The notes: generated by a model not told the origin, from the letters alone. A DNA stretch of 64,000 nucleotides from Rhynchosporium graminicola (GCA_900074885.1 FJUW01000017.1:131933-195932); one strand, 5' to 3'; counted from the first letter of the stretch, positions 36,590-48,675 are shown. A program made the numbers and translations.

Positions 36590-38582
36590 ATGTCTGCGGA
36601 AGGAGCGATGTCAAATCAGTACTCGGTGCTTGAAGAGCTTGGGTCAGGCAGCTTTGGCACTGTGTACAAAGCAATTGATCGCACAACCGGAGAAGTGGTC
36701 GCAATCAAGCATGTATGTGCATCTCCAAGATTCGTTCGATGGTTAGTCTATTGACACTTTCCAGATTGATCTCGAATCCAGCGAAGACGATATCCTAGAG
36801 ATCCAGCAAGAGATCTCCGTTCTCAGCACATGCGCATCCCCGTTCGTAACTCAATACAAAGCGAGCTTCCTCCGGGGGCACAAGCTATGGATTGTCATGG
36901 AGTACCTAGGAGGTGGATCCTGCCTTGATTTGGTATGTCGCCAAAGCACTTCGGAATAGAATAACTATGGACTTTACTTATGACAATAGCTCAAACCTGG
37001 GTCTTTCAACGAAGCGCATATTGCAATCATTTGCCGCGAACTTTTACTTGGTCTCGAATACCTGCACCAGGAAGGAAAGATACACAGAGACATCAAGGCT
37101 GCGAATGTGTTGCTGTCGACGAAGGGAAAGGTCAAATTGGCAGACTTTGGAGTTGCTGCGCAACTTACAAACATAAAGTCGCAACGTAATACATTTGTTG
37201 GAACGCCATTCTGGATGGCACCGGAGGTCATACAGCAGGCTGGATATGACTTCAAGGCGGATATCTGGTCCTTGGGTATCACGGCAATGGAACTGGTCAA
37301 TGGCGAACCTCCAAACGCATCGATACACCCAATGAAAGTCCTTTTCCATATTCCGAAAGCACCAGCGCCCAGGCTAGAGGGATCTAACTACAGCAGAGAC
37401 TTCAAGGACTTCGTCGCGCAGTGTCTAGTGAAAGATTGCGATAGACGGCCATCGGCGAAGGACTTACTCAAGCACAAGTTTATCAGGAACGCTGGAAAGG
37501 TCGAAGCACTACAAGAATTGGTTGAGAGGAAGCAGGAATGGGATGGAGGTCGCACTCGTCCTTCCCATCCAAGGTTTTATGAAGAAACACTGTAAGTGCG
37601 ATCCTCCATGACCTCGGGAAAGTTTACTGACACATCCAGGAACACCATGGCCCCTAAGAATGAGCCAGATGAGTGGGTTTTCGATACAGTCAAAGCAGCA
37701 ACTATAGCACCACGGAAAAATACCACAAAGAGACGCAAACTCTCTGTCATCCATGCCAATGGGCAGGGTGTTCAGAATGGAGCCGAGGAAGCCATGAAGA
37801 GGCTTGATCTGAAAGACTCGCCTCTTGAATACTCCTCACCGCCTCCCGTCACAATGAAGAAAGGTACAGTTCGCAAACAGCCATCAGTCATTCAACTAAT
37901 ATCACCTACCAAACAACGTCAAGCAAGCAGCCAGAAACGGCCTCTTCAACCGGACATGAATTTCGGCAACACGGGATCCACTGTACGACTTTTCCGTCGA
38001 GTCTCGGACAACTCCACGCTTGCCCAGGTGGACTCAGACGTCTCTGCCCCGACATCAACCCGAGATGAGAATAGGCCACCTATGACGGAGACAGTTACCA
38101 AAGAATCCGTATTGGGCCGACGAATATTCAACAAAGTCGTCGACCCCTCCTTCCAAGAACTTCATGCCCAGACAGGAAACCAGGCAAAGCGAGAAGCACT
38201 ATCCCGTCTAGCGGACGCTTGGAGTGCATTAGACGCAGTCGATCCAGAAGGGGAGTATCAGCTTCTTAAAGCCATGATCGAGCGTGTACAAAACGACCCT
38301 AAGCTTTCCTCTTTACTTCCCTCGCCCACCAAAGCCGCCAGCAGAGACGGAACACCTCAGGGAACACCGCAGAAATCACCGACTAAGCTTGTCCTAGCAC
38401 AAAACAATCCACACCTCAAGTCGCATCGGAGAAGACAAACAAGTAGCATGCACCCTGAGCCCGACAAACTGAACAATTTACCCGGCCAAGCCGTCCCAGG
38501 AATGGAACATACGAAACAACTCGCTGATGTGCTTTACGGGCGCTGGACTGATGGACTTCGAAATCGATGGCCTGCTGTATAG
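36590..38582 (+). CDS. GCK-III (STE20-like) protein kinase, Sid1/MST-1 type
   Basis: Four exons, 36590-36712, 36765-36932, 36990-37591 and 37640-38582, give 611 residues. The N-terminal kinase domain (about 12-265) has the glycine loop [25 protein letters not shown] (the ATP Lys), [37 protein letters not shown] and the [13 protein letters not shown] activation segment. The C-terminal part is disordered and Ser/Thr/Pro-rich, with TP sites ([13 protein letters not shown]). A short helical region ending at the C-terminus may be the dimer or regulatory segment. Family members act in the septation initiation or polarity (Mor) pathways. Which one (Sid1/SepL, MST-1 or Nak1/POD-6) cannot be settled without a tree. 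It shares a promoter region with CYK3. Confidence 0.94.
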
Positions 38583-41500
38583 AGACGATACCAAGTTGAT
38601 CTGAGTGAATGACACTTTTCCAAATTTCAGCATGTTCTCGGGGCACATATTTCATTTGGCACATGCATACCATCGTTGCGGGAGGCCGTCTTTATTAAAA
38701 ATTCAGGTCGAAATTCTTGTCTCCATAATAAAATCTGCATAAAGACCGAAAAGCATACATAAGCAATGCATAGGGACATTGTTTCGATTAGGCCGGAAGG
38801 AGGAACGAAGAGTAATGGGGGAGCAGATCTGGGATCAACTGTACCAATCTGATTACAAGATCTCGAAATGTCTGCTTGAGTTTGATTTGAGCTGGGGGAA
38901 GGTTGATGATGAATGATAATGTCTTTCTTTCTCAAATACTTGTTGGTTTGCTTTCTTAGCGGTTTTTTTTTTCTTTCTGTTTCTATGGTCTGATTTCAAC
39001 GGTTGAATGGAGCGCAGTGGTCGGAGGAGCGGGCGCGGCTGGCATTTTGTAAAACTGTTTCTTTCCGTTTCTTTGTAGGTATAAAGTCGTTGGTAGATAA
39101 CTAGGTAGGATGGAATGAAATACTGGTACCGCAATGATAATCATTCTCATCGCATCTCTCGCTACGTGTGCGATGTCACCAAGCCCTTCACATCTACACA
39201 GTTATACAGTGGGAATTCTAAACTTCAAAGAAATGTTGCATTTCCCTCTCTCGCCCCCACTTCTCTCTTTCGCTGCAATAGATGATATATACATACTTCC
39301 GGCTTCAGTTTACCATTTTAATTACCTCTGAAGACAACTTTTATTCTTGCACCCAATGAAAAAATCATTCAGACATCCGGATCATGCTCCGGCGAAACCG
39401 ATGGTCCGAGTCTCACGGGCCCAGATGACGCGAAGGTCAGAGGCTACCATGTACATCTGGTTTGGTGTAGACTGCCAGGAGCGGCTCGTCACCTACCGTT
39501 GATTAACTTTGCGGAGTTGCTACCTAGGCGACAAGATCTCTCTTGCTGTCGTCGTATCCGAAACTCGCTTCATTCTCGTTCGCGATGATCACTGACAGGA
39601 TGTGATGGTGTGTATTTGAAGATTGATGACTGACCTCGAGGCCTATATACGACTGTGTTCGTCTGTGCTGTAGGACTGACTGCGTTAATTCCCTTGAGTA
39701 TGTAGAACTACGTATCACTCACCCTGTATCTTTCTTCCATGTGTCCTGCCTAGACGTATTACTCGCCAGATTTGGTCCTTCCAGAGAAATGACAAGTTTT
39801 CTGCTGACCATAGTCAAAGTAGCTCAATTGGTACAGGGAATATTGTAGGTACGCAGGCTTCTGGTCCCCAGCTTATCGTATCTTGTCTTGTGTCGACCGA
39901 GCATTATCCCGACAAAAAGGCTCTCGCCACCACCGTCTTTCCATAAACGAGCAAGGCCATAGATGTGCCTGTGTATGGGGCAAACAGGAGGGATTTGTCT
40001 GATCAGGTCGTAGAGGCTTAGGAGATGGTACTGAGATGAAGAGAAACGGCCAAAGAGCACCATCTCTCGCAAATTCGCAAGTTATCCGAGATAGAAGTAT
40101 CTGCCGATGGTACTCTCAGATTTTTCTTTTCCCTCGAGGACGAGAGAACGCAGAAGATAATGTGGTCGTGTCTGCCCTTGGAAGAGTGCTCACGTATCGA
40201 AAGGACTAGGGGACTTCATGAGAGGTCTATGAGGAGGCCGTATGGGAGAGAAGAAAGCTCGAGGAGGATGATCTAAAGAGAAGGATTTGAAGAGAGTCTG
40301 CAGCAAGGCTTTCAACAACGAAGATATAAAGCCCCTTTACACCTTCACTTTTACACCTAAGGAGAGAAGGAATCGAGGAGAAGGAATTCGATAGTAGAAG
40401 TCGAGAAAGGGGCTTGAAGAGAGGCAGCCGAGGAGGAAGTCGAGAAGAAGCGACTAAGAAGCAACCAAGAAGCTAATACGACAAAGATAATACCTGTAGA
40501 AAGTTTTCAATCAAGATATCCTACACCTGTAGTCAACGATAATTCCGCACTGTTGTGTCCAAGAGATACCTCGATCCCTGAGCTGTTATATAGATGATCC
40601 TGTGTCTTGGAAGAATATGATCGTAACCTGGGGCTTTGTCAGAATCCACACAGTGCGATGAGAATCTGCGCCCGATGATCCAGTATTGATGGAAGGAGGC
40701 GGTCTGGACTCCGGCGAGTCTCTCTTGTTGAAGAGGTAGGAGGAAGCGAACGAAGGGGAAGCACAGCGACAATAGAGACTGGTTGAAGAAGAGTAGCTTC
40801 GCAGCAGTCTACGATCGAAGATCCCACAAATGTTGTGTTCTGAAGCAGAATTAGAAGTGCTGGAAGCTTGCGTTGTTGCTGGCGGCGGTCAGATATTCAC
40901 ATTCGAGCGCGGGCACAGAGAACTGGCAGAACGGAGATCGCGCACTCGTTGGGAAGGGCGGCAAGTCGAGTTTTTGAAGAGGTAGATTCTGCTACAAGAC
41001 AAGAGTTATAGAGAAGTGGTTAAGCAACTGTAGATTCTGGGCATCGGTCTCCGATGGAATGCGGAGGTCGATCCAAGACTGGGTGTTTGTTACTGATAAT
41101 CTGACGGAAAGAGTTGCAGGTAGTGGAAAGATCACTGTAGAATACACGATTGATAGATATGCGACCGGCAAAGATGTCTCGAAGGGAAAATGGAGGTACC
41201 GGGAGTAGTGAGTTGCGACTATGAAGAGGAGAAAAGAGGGAGGGAAGAAAAGAGGCGAGAGGAAGAGGGAGTCCATGGGGCCTTAGACCAACTTGCTATG
41301 AGGTCACGAAGCATGTCATCCGACGAGAAGAGATGGCAAGCCAGATTCTGGCAAGGAATTAGGTCCAAGATAATGAATAAGAATTGATTGGTTTATGAAT
41401 TTATTATAAGCTATTGATTTCTGGATATGCTATGTACAAGACAGTATGGTTTGTGCCTTCCTACAAGTTACAAGCGCACAGAGAGATGGGTGTAAGAGCA

Positions 41501-41879
41501 ATCGTAAGGGGGGCAAGGAGAAGAGAAGAGGAAGGAGCGATCAACTTACAACCCGAAACAAGTGAAACCCAGAGACGTAAGGAAATATGAAATGAATACA
41601 AAACGACTATTCTCTCTACGACCCAGGACAAAACCCAAAAACAGAGCAAAGATGAAATAAAGACGTGTACAACTCAGGACAACAAACCCAAAAACAGAAC
41701 GAAAGATGATATGAGAGCAACCGACAATCAATCCTCTTCACGATCCAGGACAAGGCCAAGTGCGCAATGAGAACGAGTGTCGGTGGAGCGAACTCCTACA
41801 AAGTGGAAAGCAGAGGACGTTTGGTGTGCTAGGACAGTGGCTGCCAGAGTATGTCGTTCGCCGCCATGCTCCCGAGAAA
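38583..41879. other. Gene-poor stretch with purine-rich DNA
   Basis: This 3.3-kb stretch has no supported gene. From about 40,180 to 40,480 the plus strand is strongly purine-rich (GAAG and GAGAAG runs), as it is again near 41,220-41,270. The purine bias produces charged Lys/Glu/Arg frames that should not be mistaken for proteins. Confidence 0.4.
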
Positions 41880-42275
41880 CAAAGGAGAGCCTGCGGTGCT
41901 AAAGTTGCCAATGCTAGGAACAGGGACCGCTATGGATTTGTTACTTCGCCCTCGCATGCCACGGCAAATCAAAAAATCAAAAACTCCAGCCAACTCCGAA
42001 ACAAATGAAAGCGCAGAAGGCAAAAAAATCAAATCGCAGAACTCCGAACAAAAGAGAGCCGGCGGCGCTAAAGTTGCCAATGCTAGGAACAGGGACCGCT
42101 ATGGATTTGTTACTTCGCCCTCGCATACCGCGGCAAAGCAAATACAAATCGCAGAACTCCGAACAAAAGAGAGCCGGCGGCGCTAAAGTTGCCAATGCTA
42201 GGAACAGGGACCGCTATGGATTTGTTACTTCGCCCTCGCATACCGCGGCAAAGCAAATACAAATCGCACACACAA
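41880..42275. repeat. Tandem repeat, 115-base unit, three copies
   Basis: A block containing TAAAGTTGCCAATGCTAGGA, then an AACAGGGACCGCTATGGATT segment and CTTCGCCCTCGCAT, occurs at about 41,900, 42,069 and 42,184. The last two copies are spaced 115 bases and nearly identical. The first is 169 bases upstream, separated by an A-rich spacer, and more diverged. The last copy ends about 30 bases beyond the stop codon of the 106-residue protein on the minus strand. Confidence 0.85.
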
Positions 42276-42294
42276 CAAAATCATCTAGAGGTGG

Positions 42295-42667
42295 CTAGGA
42301 CCAGCGGCAGTGAGGTGGGAGAGGATCGAGCCTCTCGTAGTCACGCCAGAACTTCCCTCCTCTTTCATATTCGCGGGCGAAATGCCGGGCGAATGTCTCA
42401 GAGCCCTCCTTTGGGTTGAGATTGGTCACTTTCGTGACCTCCGCGAAGTGCCGGCGCTGTGATCAGAAGTCAGTAGCTGAAAAATCATGAGAAGAGATTC
42501 ACACTTACAAAGGCAGCTTCGGTGCGGATTCGTCGACTCGAACCAGCAGGGAGACTAGGCTGGGTTGTCGCGGTTGTCGGGAGAGGAGCAAGGTGACTAG
42601 GCTTCTCTTGATCTTCGTAGGCTGGGAAAAGGCAGCACAGTTGGCGGAGGAACTTTACAATACCCAT
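42295..42667 (-). CDS. Orphan small protein, 106 residues
   Basis: Two exons on the minus strand, 42667-42509 and 42456-42295. The intron begins GTAAGTG and ends GATCACAG, and the phase-0 join runs TEAAF into RRHFAEV. The N-terminus is MGIVKFLRQLCCLFPAYEDQ. A Gly at position 2 and a CC pair at 11-12 raise the possibility of myristoylation and palmitoylation. A Pro/Thr/Ser-rich linker follows. The C-terminus is charged and aromatic (ARHFAREYERGGKFWRDYER) and ends PPHCRWS. The well-formed splice and the coherent C-terminal half support a real gene, but I recognise no family. Confidence 0.62.
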
Positions 42668-44768
42668 TGTGAAGATGTGGTAGTAAGTTGGATGAGTTGT
42701 TGGTAGAGTGTGTATGTGAATGGTGAGATGTGTGTGAAGAAGAGTTTGATAATGGTGAAGTAAGCTCTGTAAACAGTAAAGTACTTGAAAAGACGATGTC
42801 TGGGGAGAAAAGCAAGAGAGAGATCTCGCGGGGAGGGAAGAGAATAAATAGTTGCACAAGTCAGCTAAATCTTTAGCACAATTGACTTGTGCAAGCGAGC
42901 AAGCAAAAAAATACTCTGTAGACTCTTTTATGAAATCTAGGTGGCTGGACGATCGACGAGCGTTCCTTGTCAGGCTTTCATACTTTCATCCTAACTTCGC
43001 TATAGTTTCTTGCCGCTAGCATCTAGTTCTACAACTACTTCGGCTATTCACAAGAACCTCAATTGAGGCTCCCTACTAGCTTTTTCTTGGCAACGATCTT
43101 CACCAACTATAGAGCACTTTCAAGTCTATTGACACGGATTCTTATCAACGTTGAAGTGAAGCAGTTGCAAAAAATTCTCAGTCATTCGCAACGATCCTCG
43201 TCCTCTTAGTAGCTTCGTTACATCGCGCACTTTGCGGCCTCTATCACGTCTGCTATCCGCGCTTCATAATCACCCTTTGCTTTCTGTTACGTTCATCTTT
43301 ACAATTATTTCGAACATCATCATTCGACTTAAGGGTTTTCACACTTGTTTTGCACACTTCTTTTTCGCACTTAATTTTCGCACTGTACTGCGGCAGGTAC
43401 GTGTACCCTCTCCACTAGATTATTCGCTAGTTGTGCAGATACTGAAATTTTCTTGACATCTCATTGCTATTCGGGAGTTAATCACTCGGTTGAGTCTAGG
43501 AAAGCTGTACGAAAAAAACTTCGACACTAGCGCTAAGATTTGCGCTCACGAGGACAATCTAGCAGGCCTCTTGTGGGAGACGTGATGGATGGAACCAAAT
43601 TAATTCATGAAGGCCTCCTTGATCAACGATTCACTCATAGAGTTCTCCTTCTACTCAATTCTATCATGATCCCAACGTCTGCAAACCCACTCCCACTCGC
43701 CAGAGGTAGACCACTACCTCGGATTCCGCACATTATAACTAATATAACAGAGCGGTGTCACAACATCACTCCAACCAATAACCTACTACTATGTTTCTAT
43801 CATATGTCACTCTCACTGTAGCCTCTCTTGGTCCAGCGTTAACAGTCGTTGAGCCTCCGGAGGTTCGCTCCGTACCTTCGTAGTGTGTGGCACGGGCCAT
43901 GTCGCGCCGAACTGTCTAGCCTGCCTGGTCTTTTGGTACCAGTACCGACCGGCGCTAGGAGGGCGAGTACCAAGTAGCCGAAAGTCTCCTGTTACATGGC
44001 TTTAGCACGAAAATAAGCTGGATTGTTGGGATTGTATCCATTGAGCTTTGCTATTCATGCTTTCAGCACTGGTCTTGGAGAGGAAAAGTCAATCAGTGAG
44101 ACCTCCAACTTACCTAAACGGTGTCAGAATTGAGCAGGTCTTTGAGGATGATGGCTGCGGAGCACAATGTCACAATTGCAATCACTTTTCACAATCACCT
44201 TGTATGTAGATGTTTCCTACATCCAAAAACATGCCAAGACTAGAAGCCGAAGCGAAGTAAACATACCTACCCACCTTGAGTACTGCCGTCAAAGCGCAAA
44301 AATAACCGAGATGCCCTCCGAATCTGCTTCACAATCTGACCCCACTTCGTCTTCTCCACCTAGAAAGGAACAACGCAGAATTTCGGATCGATGTTAGATT
44401 CCGCCCAATCGGCATGAAATCGTGTTTAAGGTCTCATACATGTGTATTTCGCGATGTATAATATTCGCCAAGATTCCTCCTTGGACCTTTGTCATGCTTC
44501 CCCCCCCTGCCCTGCAAGCGAGTAGCACTGTACTTTCGTATAATGAACACCTGGAGGACTTCTCATGTTTTCCCTCCGAGCCTCATGCATATACTAGATG
44601 TTACCCGGTAAGCTACTGGTTAATCATTTGTGTGTGGTTGTTTTTTGCACCACGCATGGCGAAGACATATAATCTTCAGGTATGCTTAGAAGCCGAGGAA
44701 ACCTCACCGGTAAGTGTCGAGCACCCTGCAGGCATTGGTATATAGTTTGAAAAAATCTTCCCGCGGTC
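42668..44768. other. Intergenic stretch, nothing recognised
   Basis: This 2.1-kb stretch lies between the orphan small gene and the 5S rRNA gene. The frames are short, and no splice-joined protein could be built. Confidence 0.4.
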
Positions 44769-44887
44769 ACATACGACCATAGACTGGTGAGAACTGGGCA
44801 TCCCGTCCGCTCTGCCATACACAAGCACCAGATCGGCAGATTAGTAGTTGGGTGGGTGACCACCAGCGAATACCTGCTGTTGTATGT
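44769..44887 (+). rRNA. 5S ribosomal RNA
   Basis: This is a 119-base gene. The 5' end ACATACGAC pairs with the 3' end TGTTGTATGT (helix I, with G:U pairs). GAACTGGGCATCCCGTCCGC near the middle and TAGTAGTTGGGTGGGTGACC followed by ACCAGCGAATACC are the conserved 5S segments (loop C and the internal promoter region). A run of five T (44887-44891) ends transcription by RNA polymerase III. Dispersed single 5S genes are usual in filamentous ascomycetes. Some arm bases differ from the common form, so it might be a divergent copy. Confidence 0.92.
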
Positions 44888-45906
44888 TTTTGCCAATTTT
44901 CTTGTCTATTCCTTTGCCGAATGATTGACCACTTTTGATTCTCGGATCCATAAGACTCTGGTTTCGTTCTGAAATTTGTATTTAGTGTCATGCCTTACAC
45001 TCTTTTCGGTCTCTCGATAAAAGCGGATGCGTATGTCTGCCGCCCATTCTTCTTTACCCAGGTATGTATGGCTGGTTCTAGAAGCCTGCACATCTTTTCG
45101 ACGTATCGCTCATCAACTTCTCTTCCTCCTGGAGTTTGGATAACTTCATGAAGGTAGGAATGTCTACTTCGGGTAATGGAGTGCTATGGAAAGGAAGGTA
45201 TCTAGCATAATATTTCGAATTTTTTGGCTCAGCCTTGATGAGACAGCTTGCTGTGTTGGAAATACACTTGACAAGCTTGGCATGATGGTAAATCGAGCAA
45301 CATGTCAGCTAATCAAAGCAGTTCTTCTACGTTACCTACCTAACTCCGGCTCAACTCTAGGTAGCATCCCAATTTCAAGGGGTTACACCAGTGCACCGCT
45401 GAGTTGGAATCCAATCTCAGAACAGTCAAGTAAGTCTTCAATGAAGATATAATCTATAGTGACGAAATTGCTCTAGTACTTTATTCTGCTTATTCTTTAG
45501 ATGTCGCAAAATTCTTATCGAAAAATTGAACATCGCTCCTCCGGGCATTATTAGGTCAGCTTCAGAGACGTAATGTAATATTTTTCACTTCTACCCATCC
45601 CTCCAAGCGGGTTTACGTGCCTTTGTCGATCTTTGATACCCTTGTCCTCAAATTATGTGGAGTGTTTGTTCTCGGTTCCACGCTCAATAACTTCCTTTGT
45701 TTGTTCGAAGCTCTTTTTGAGTTGTTTATCGCTAATCAATGAGAACAATGGATTGTTCTTCTAAAGCAACACTTCGAGCCTACGTTGTTCTGTGTTTGAC
45801 GCAAGCTAACAATGCCATTCATACTTTTATAGAAGAAGTAGAGAGTTCCGCCAGTTTAAGTTCGCTCAAAAATGCTCTATGCAGTTCTGACGATCTCTCA
45901 TCAGCC
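44888..45906. other. Upstream region of the LPMO gene
   Basis: No gene is seen. An in-frame ATG at 45739 would extend the LPMO by 56 residues. That extension has no signal-peptide character, so I regard it as 5' leader. Confidence 0.45.
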
Positions 45907-47127
45907 ATGCAGTTCCTCATTGCAACAATCATCTTCTTCTCTCTCATCTTCGGACACATCGAGGTTGAAAGCCCGGGTCCATTCCGAGGAAGATCCAACC
46001 CTAACACAAAGTCTGTGGACTACGACGGCACAAATCCTCTCACAGGAGCTGGTCAGTTTCCTTGTAAAGGCTACCACATCGCCGCCATGGCCGATCCGAC
46101 CGGTGAAGGCAAGCCGACAGCACTCTGGAGACAAGGTGCACCAGCTGCCATCAAGTTGACCAAGGGCGGACTTCATTCCGGAGGATCCTGCCAGGCATCT
46201 CTGAGTTACGACGGAAAGATATTCACAGTCATCTACAGCATGCAAGGAAATTGCCCTACATCTGACATGGCCTTCACAGTTCCAGCTGATGCGCCTGTAG
46301 GGCCTGTCATTGGATCATGGAGTTGGTTCAACAAGAGCGGAAACAGAGAAATGTACCAAAACTGTTTTTCTGCGATCATCGAGGCCGCAACCGGGACAGT
46401 ACCTCCTGCGATTCCATTCTCACAGCGACCTCCGATGCTTGTGGCAAATCTTGGTGGCACTTGCAAGACTGCTGACATGGTCGATGTTCGATTTCCAAAT
46501 CCAGGGCCCGATGTCACCGGAACAGGTGACGACAATTCCTTAATCGGAGACTGCGGCGCAGCGGCACCAGTTACTCCAGTTGCCCCATCACCAAGACCAG
46601 CTGACCACGAAGCTCCTGAAGGTCTCGAGCCTTTTGAAACTCCTGCAAAGTCTGAGCTGGTTCCGTTCACAAGCAAACCGACTCGATCGGTTCCACCCCT
46701 CGCCTCGCAATTATCAGTCTCATTCTCGTTCTCTTCTATCCCAATTCCTGTCGATGATCAGGTGCCCGGCAACCTACCTGCTCCTACTCGTTCTCCTACT
46801 TCTGCAGTCATCGTTCCTGTGGTCCCCACTCCTTCACCCACTTCTACTTCCGCGGTCGCCGTCCCAGTTGTCCCAGGAAAGTCTACTCCGGTACCTTCTT
46901 CGGCAGCACCGAAGCCCACTGGAGGAGCTCCTTCGGGAGGGATATCCACTGATGGATCCTGTGGTGGAACCAAGGGTAAGACGTGTGCATCACCCAACTG
47001 CTGCTCTCAAAGAGGATGGTGTGGAACTTCCGCTGGCCACTGCGGCACTGGGTGTCAAGCACAGTTCGGTGTTTGCTTAGGTGGTAGGGCGAAATTTCGA
47101 CGACACACAAGTGAAGTCTCCCGCTAA
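45907..47127 (+). CDS. AA11-type lytic polysaccharide monooxygenase with CBM18
   Basis: A single exon gives 406 residues. The signal peptide MQFLIATIIFFSLIFG (1-16) leaves His17 as the new N-terminus (HIEVESPGPF), as the copper histidine brace requires. The second His is H90 in GGLHSGGSCQASLS. SWSWFNKSGNREMYQNC is an AA11 hallmark. A long Pro/Ser/Thr-rich linker (about 240-345) follows. Residues 350-390 form a CBM18 (hevein-like) chitin-binding module with eight cysteines (CASPNCCSQRGWCG). AA11 enzymes cleave chitin oxidatively. A secreted enzyme for remodelling its own wall, or for attacking chitin from other fungi or insects, is likely. Start 45907 is chosen because it places His at the mature N-terminus. 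Confidence 0.95.
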   Translation: MQFLIATIIFFSLIFGHIEVESPGPFRGRSNPNTKSVDYDGTNPLTGAGQFPCKGYHIAAMADPTGEGKPTALWRQGAPAAIKLTKGGLHSGGSCQASLSYDGKIFTVIYSMQGNCPTSDMAFTVPADAPVGPVIGSWSWFNKSGNREMYQNCFSAIIEAATGTVPPAIPFSQRPPMLVANLGGTCKTADMVDVRFPNPGPDVTGTGDDNSLIGDCGAAAPVTPVAPSPRPADHEAPEGLEPFETPAKSELVPFTSKPTRSVPPLASQLSVSFSFSSIPIPVDDQVPGNLPAPTRSPTSAVIVPVVPTPSPTSTSAVAVPVVPGKSTPVPSSAAPKPTGGAPSGGISTDGSCGGTKGKTCASPNCCSQRGWCGTSAGHCGTGCQAQFGVCLGGRAKFRRHTSEVSR

Positions 47128-47905
47128 GCTTTTTGCTTATACTCTACCATGAATGACGAACTAACCTGCGATCGGTGATTGATTGATCTATTGTTCTTGT
47201 GCGCGTTTCTTGCCATCTACTATTCACAACAGTATCGCAAGCACGTGGGAGGATGTCTGTTTTCTTTCACGAAACTGCAAAAGCCCAAAAATATCCGAAA
47301 AATCAAGACTTATCTTGAATTAACAATATAAAAAATTCCCCAACCAAACAGTATTAAACTTGATCCGTTGAACGTGATCTAGAAATTCTTCTCGAGTATA
47401 ACTAAATCATCCTGATCGTAAAGACGTGTTCCTGACGAAATGAATTGCCTGCCTGCTGCCGCAATTTCACGAATTCAATTCCGGCGACGTCTAGAAGAAA
47501 TATGCTAACATTGTCCAATAGTTTTCTATGTCCAAAAATAGTGTCGTTTCGGGCGAAGCTGATTTACCTTCTTTCATTGAAGGTTATCACTTGAAATGTG
47601 GTAAACCTGCAGTATCCACGTAGTTTTGTGAAGTAGGTGCAAAAGCAAGCTTTGCTTGCCTCAATACCTTTTACTTCACACTCCTAGTCTCAAACAGCCG
47701 TTGGTTGTCATTGAATGAGCGGTAGTCTTGCATAAGTAGTCATACGTTGGTTGAAGAATGCGAAATATATGTGTTTGATTGCTAATAGTGAGCCTAATCG
47801 AATCAGTCCTCTTGAGCCCTAAGGTAGCCAACCCACTATGTCTAGATAGCCTTCAAAAATCTCAAAAAAGAAAAAACACTGCGCGTCCTTGCATCCGACC
47901 AAATC
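47128..47905. other. Intergenic stretch between convergent genes
   Basis: The LPMO (plus) and the small secreted protein (minus) end toward each other here. It contains no ORF or repeat that I can support. Confidence 0.4.
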
Positions 47906-48675
47906 CTATCTAACCAGTAGCCCGAAAAACGGAAACACTTCCACCTCCACACCCGTAGTAATCAGACCCGCATCCAAACGATCCACCATCCTCGAGTAGC
48001 AAGCACTCTGTCAGTTCCAGCATCTCCGTATCATCGAGAGTTAAAAAATACTCACAGGCCAAGTGTACTGGCCCCCAATTGGGCAGCTATGTCAAAATAT
48101 CGCATCAGTATCGAACTCGTGATCCACACATGCGCTCAAATTCTGACTGATGAAACTTACTTTAGCTGAGTATAGATTTTGTCAAATTGCGACTCGATGT
48201 GTGAACCCAGAGTACAGTTGCCATTGAAATTCCCGCAATAAAACTCCGCGTTACATCCGCCGGCTGTTCGCTGCGTGTAACTGCAATGGTAAGCACCATT
48301 GGTGAACCTATTTATCACTTGCAAGTGCGCGTCTGGATGAACGAAGTGTTAGCGAAATGCCGCTCTGAACGTTGCCAAGTTTTCTGAAGCAGGAAACTGG
48401 CGATGTACATGAGGGAAAAAAATATCCTCACGTACTGTGTGCGACTGAAGTTGAGATAGCCTGTGTATTTTATGCACTGACTGCGCTTGCCGAGTAGACT
48501 GCGAGTTTCGATGGCATTTGCGTGGGAGTTGGCGTCATGTTCGAAGACTTGAACTCCTTCGGGTATATCGGCACGGGGAATGAAGTTCGGGAGTACGGTC
48601 GGAGCGTCTGTAGGTATAGCTGTAGTAGGCATGGCAAAGAGAGCAAATCCCAGGGCGGCAAGAAATCTGTACCAT
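47906..48675 (-). CDS. Secreted cysteine-containing protein with an out-of-frame start
   Basis: Four exons on the minus strand from 48632: 48632-48436, 48307-48161, 48086-48056 and 48007-47906. They give 158 residues with all phases consistent. A propeptide-like part ends in LLGKR (residue 50), a Kex2-type site. A mature part with seven Cys follows (C53 in SQC, then YHC, GGC, FYC, GNC, LNC and AC). It includes ERTAGG-like and NGNCTLGSHIE segments and ends in a hydrophobic FPFFGLLVR. Upstream of the Met at 48632 the same frame encodes a hydrophobic FLAALGFALFAMPTTA signal-peptide-like stretch. The only nearby ATG with good context (48675) is one base out of frame. It may be a frameshifted gene, a sequencing error, or an unrecognised first exon. 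Confidence 0.68.

Noticed and set aside
39810..39880. tRNA-like D-arm text (AGCTCAATTGGTAC)
   Set aside because: No matching acceptor or anticodon stem; no T-arm follows at the right distance.
40100..40560. Purine-rich DNA that might be an LTR or coding remnant
   Set aside because: Only GA runs and a weak TGT...ACA-like word; no pair of long terminal repeats or pol motifs visible.
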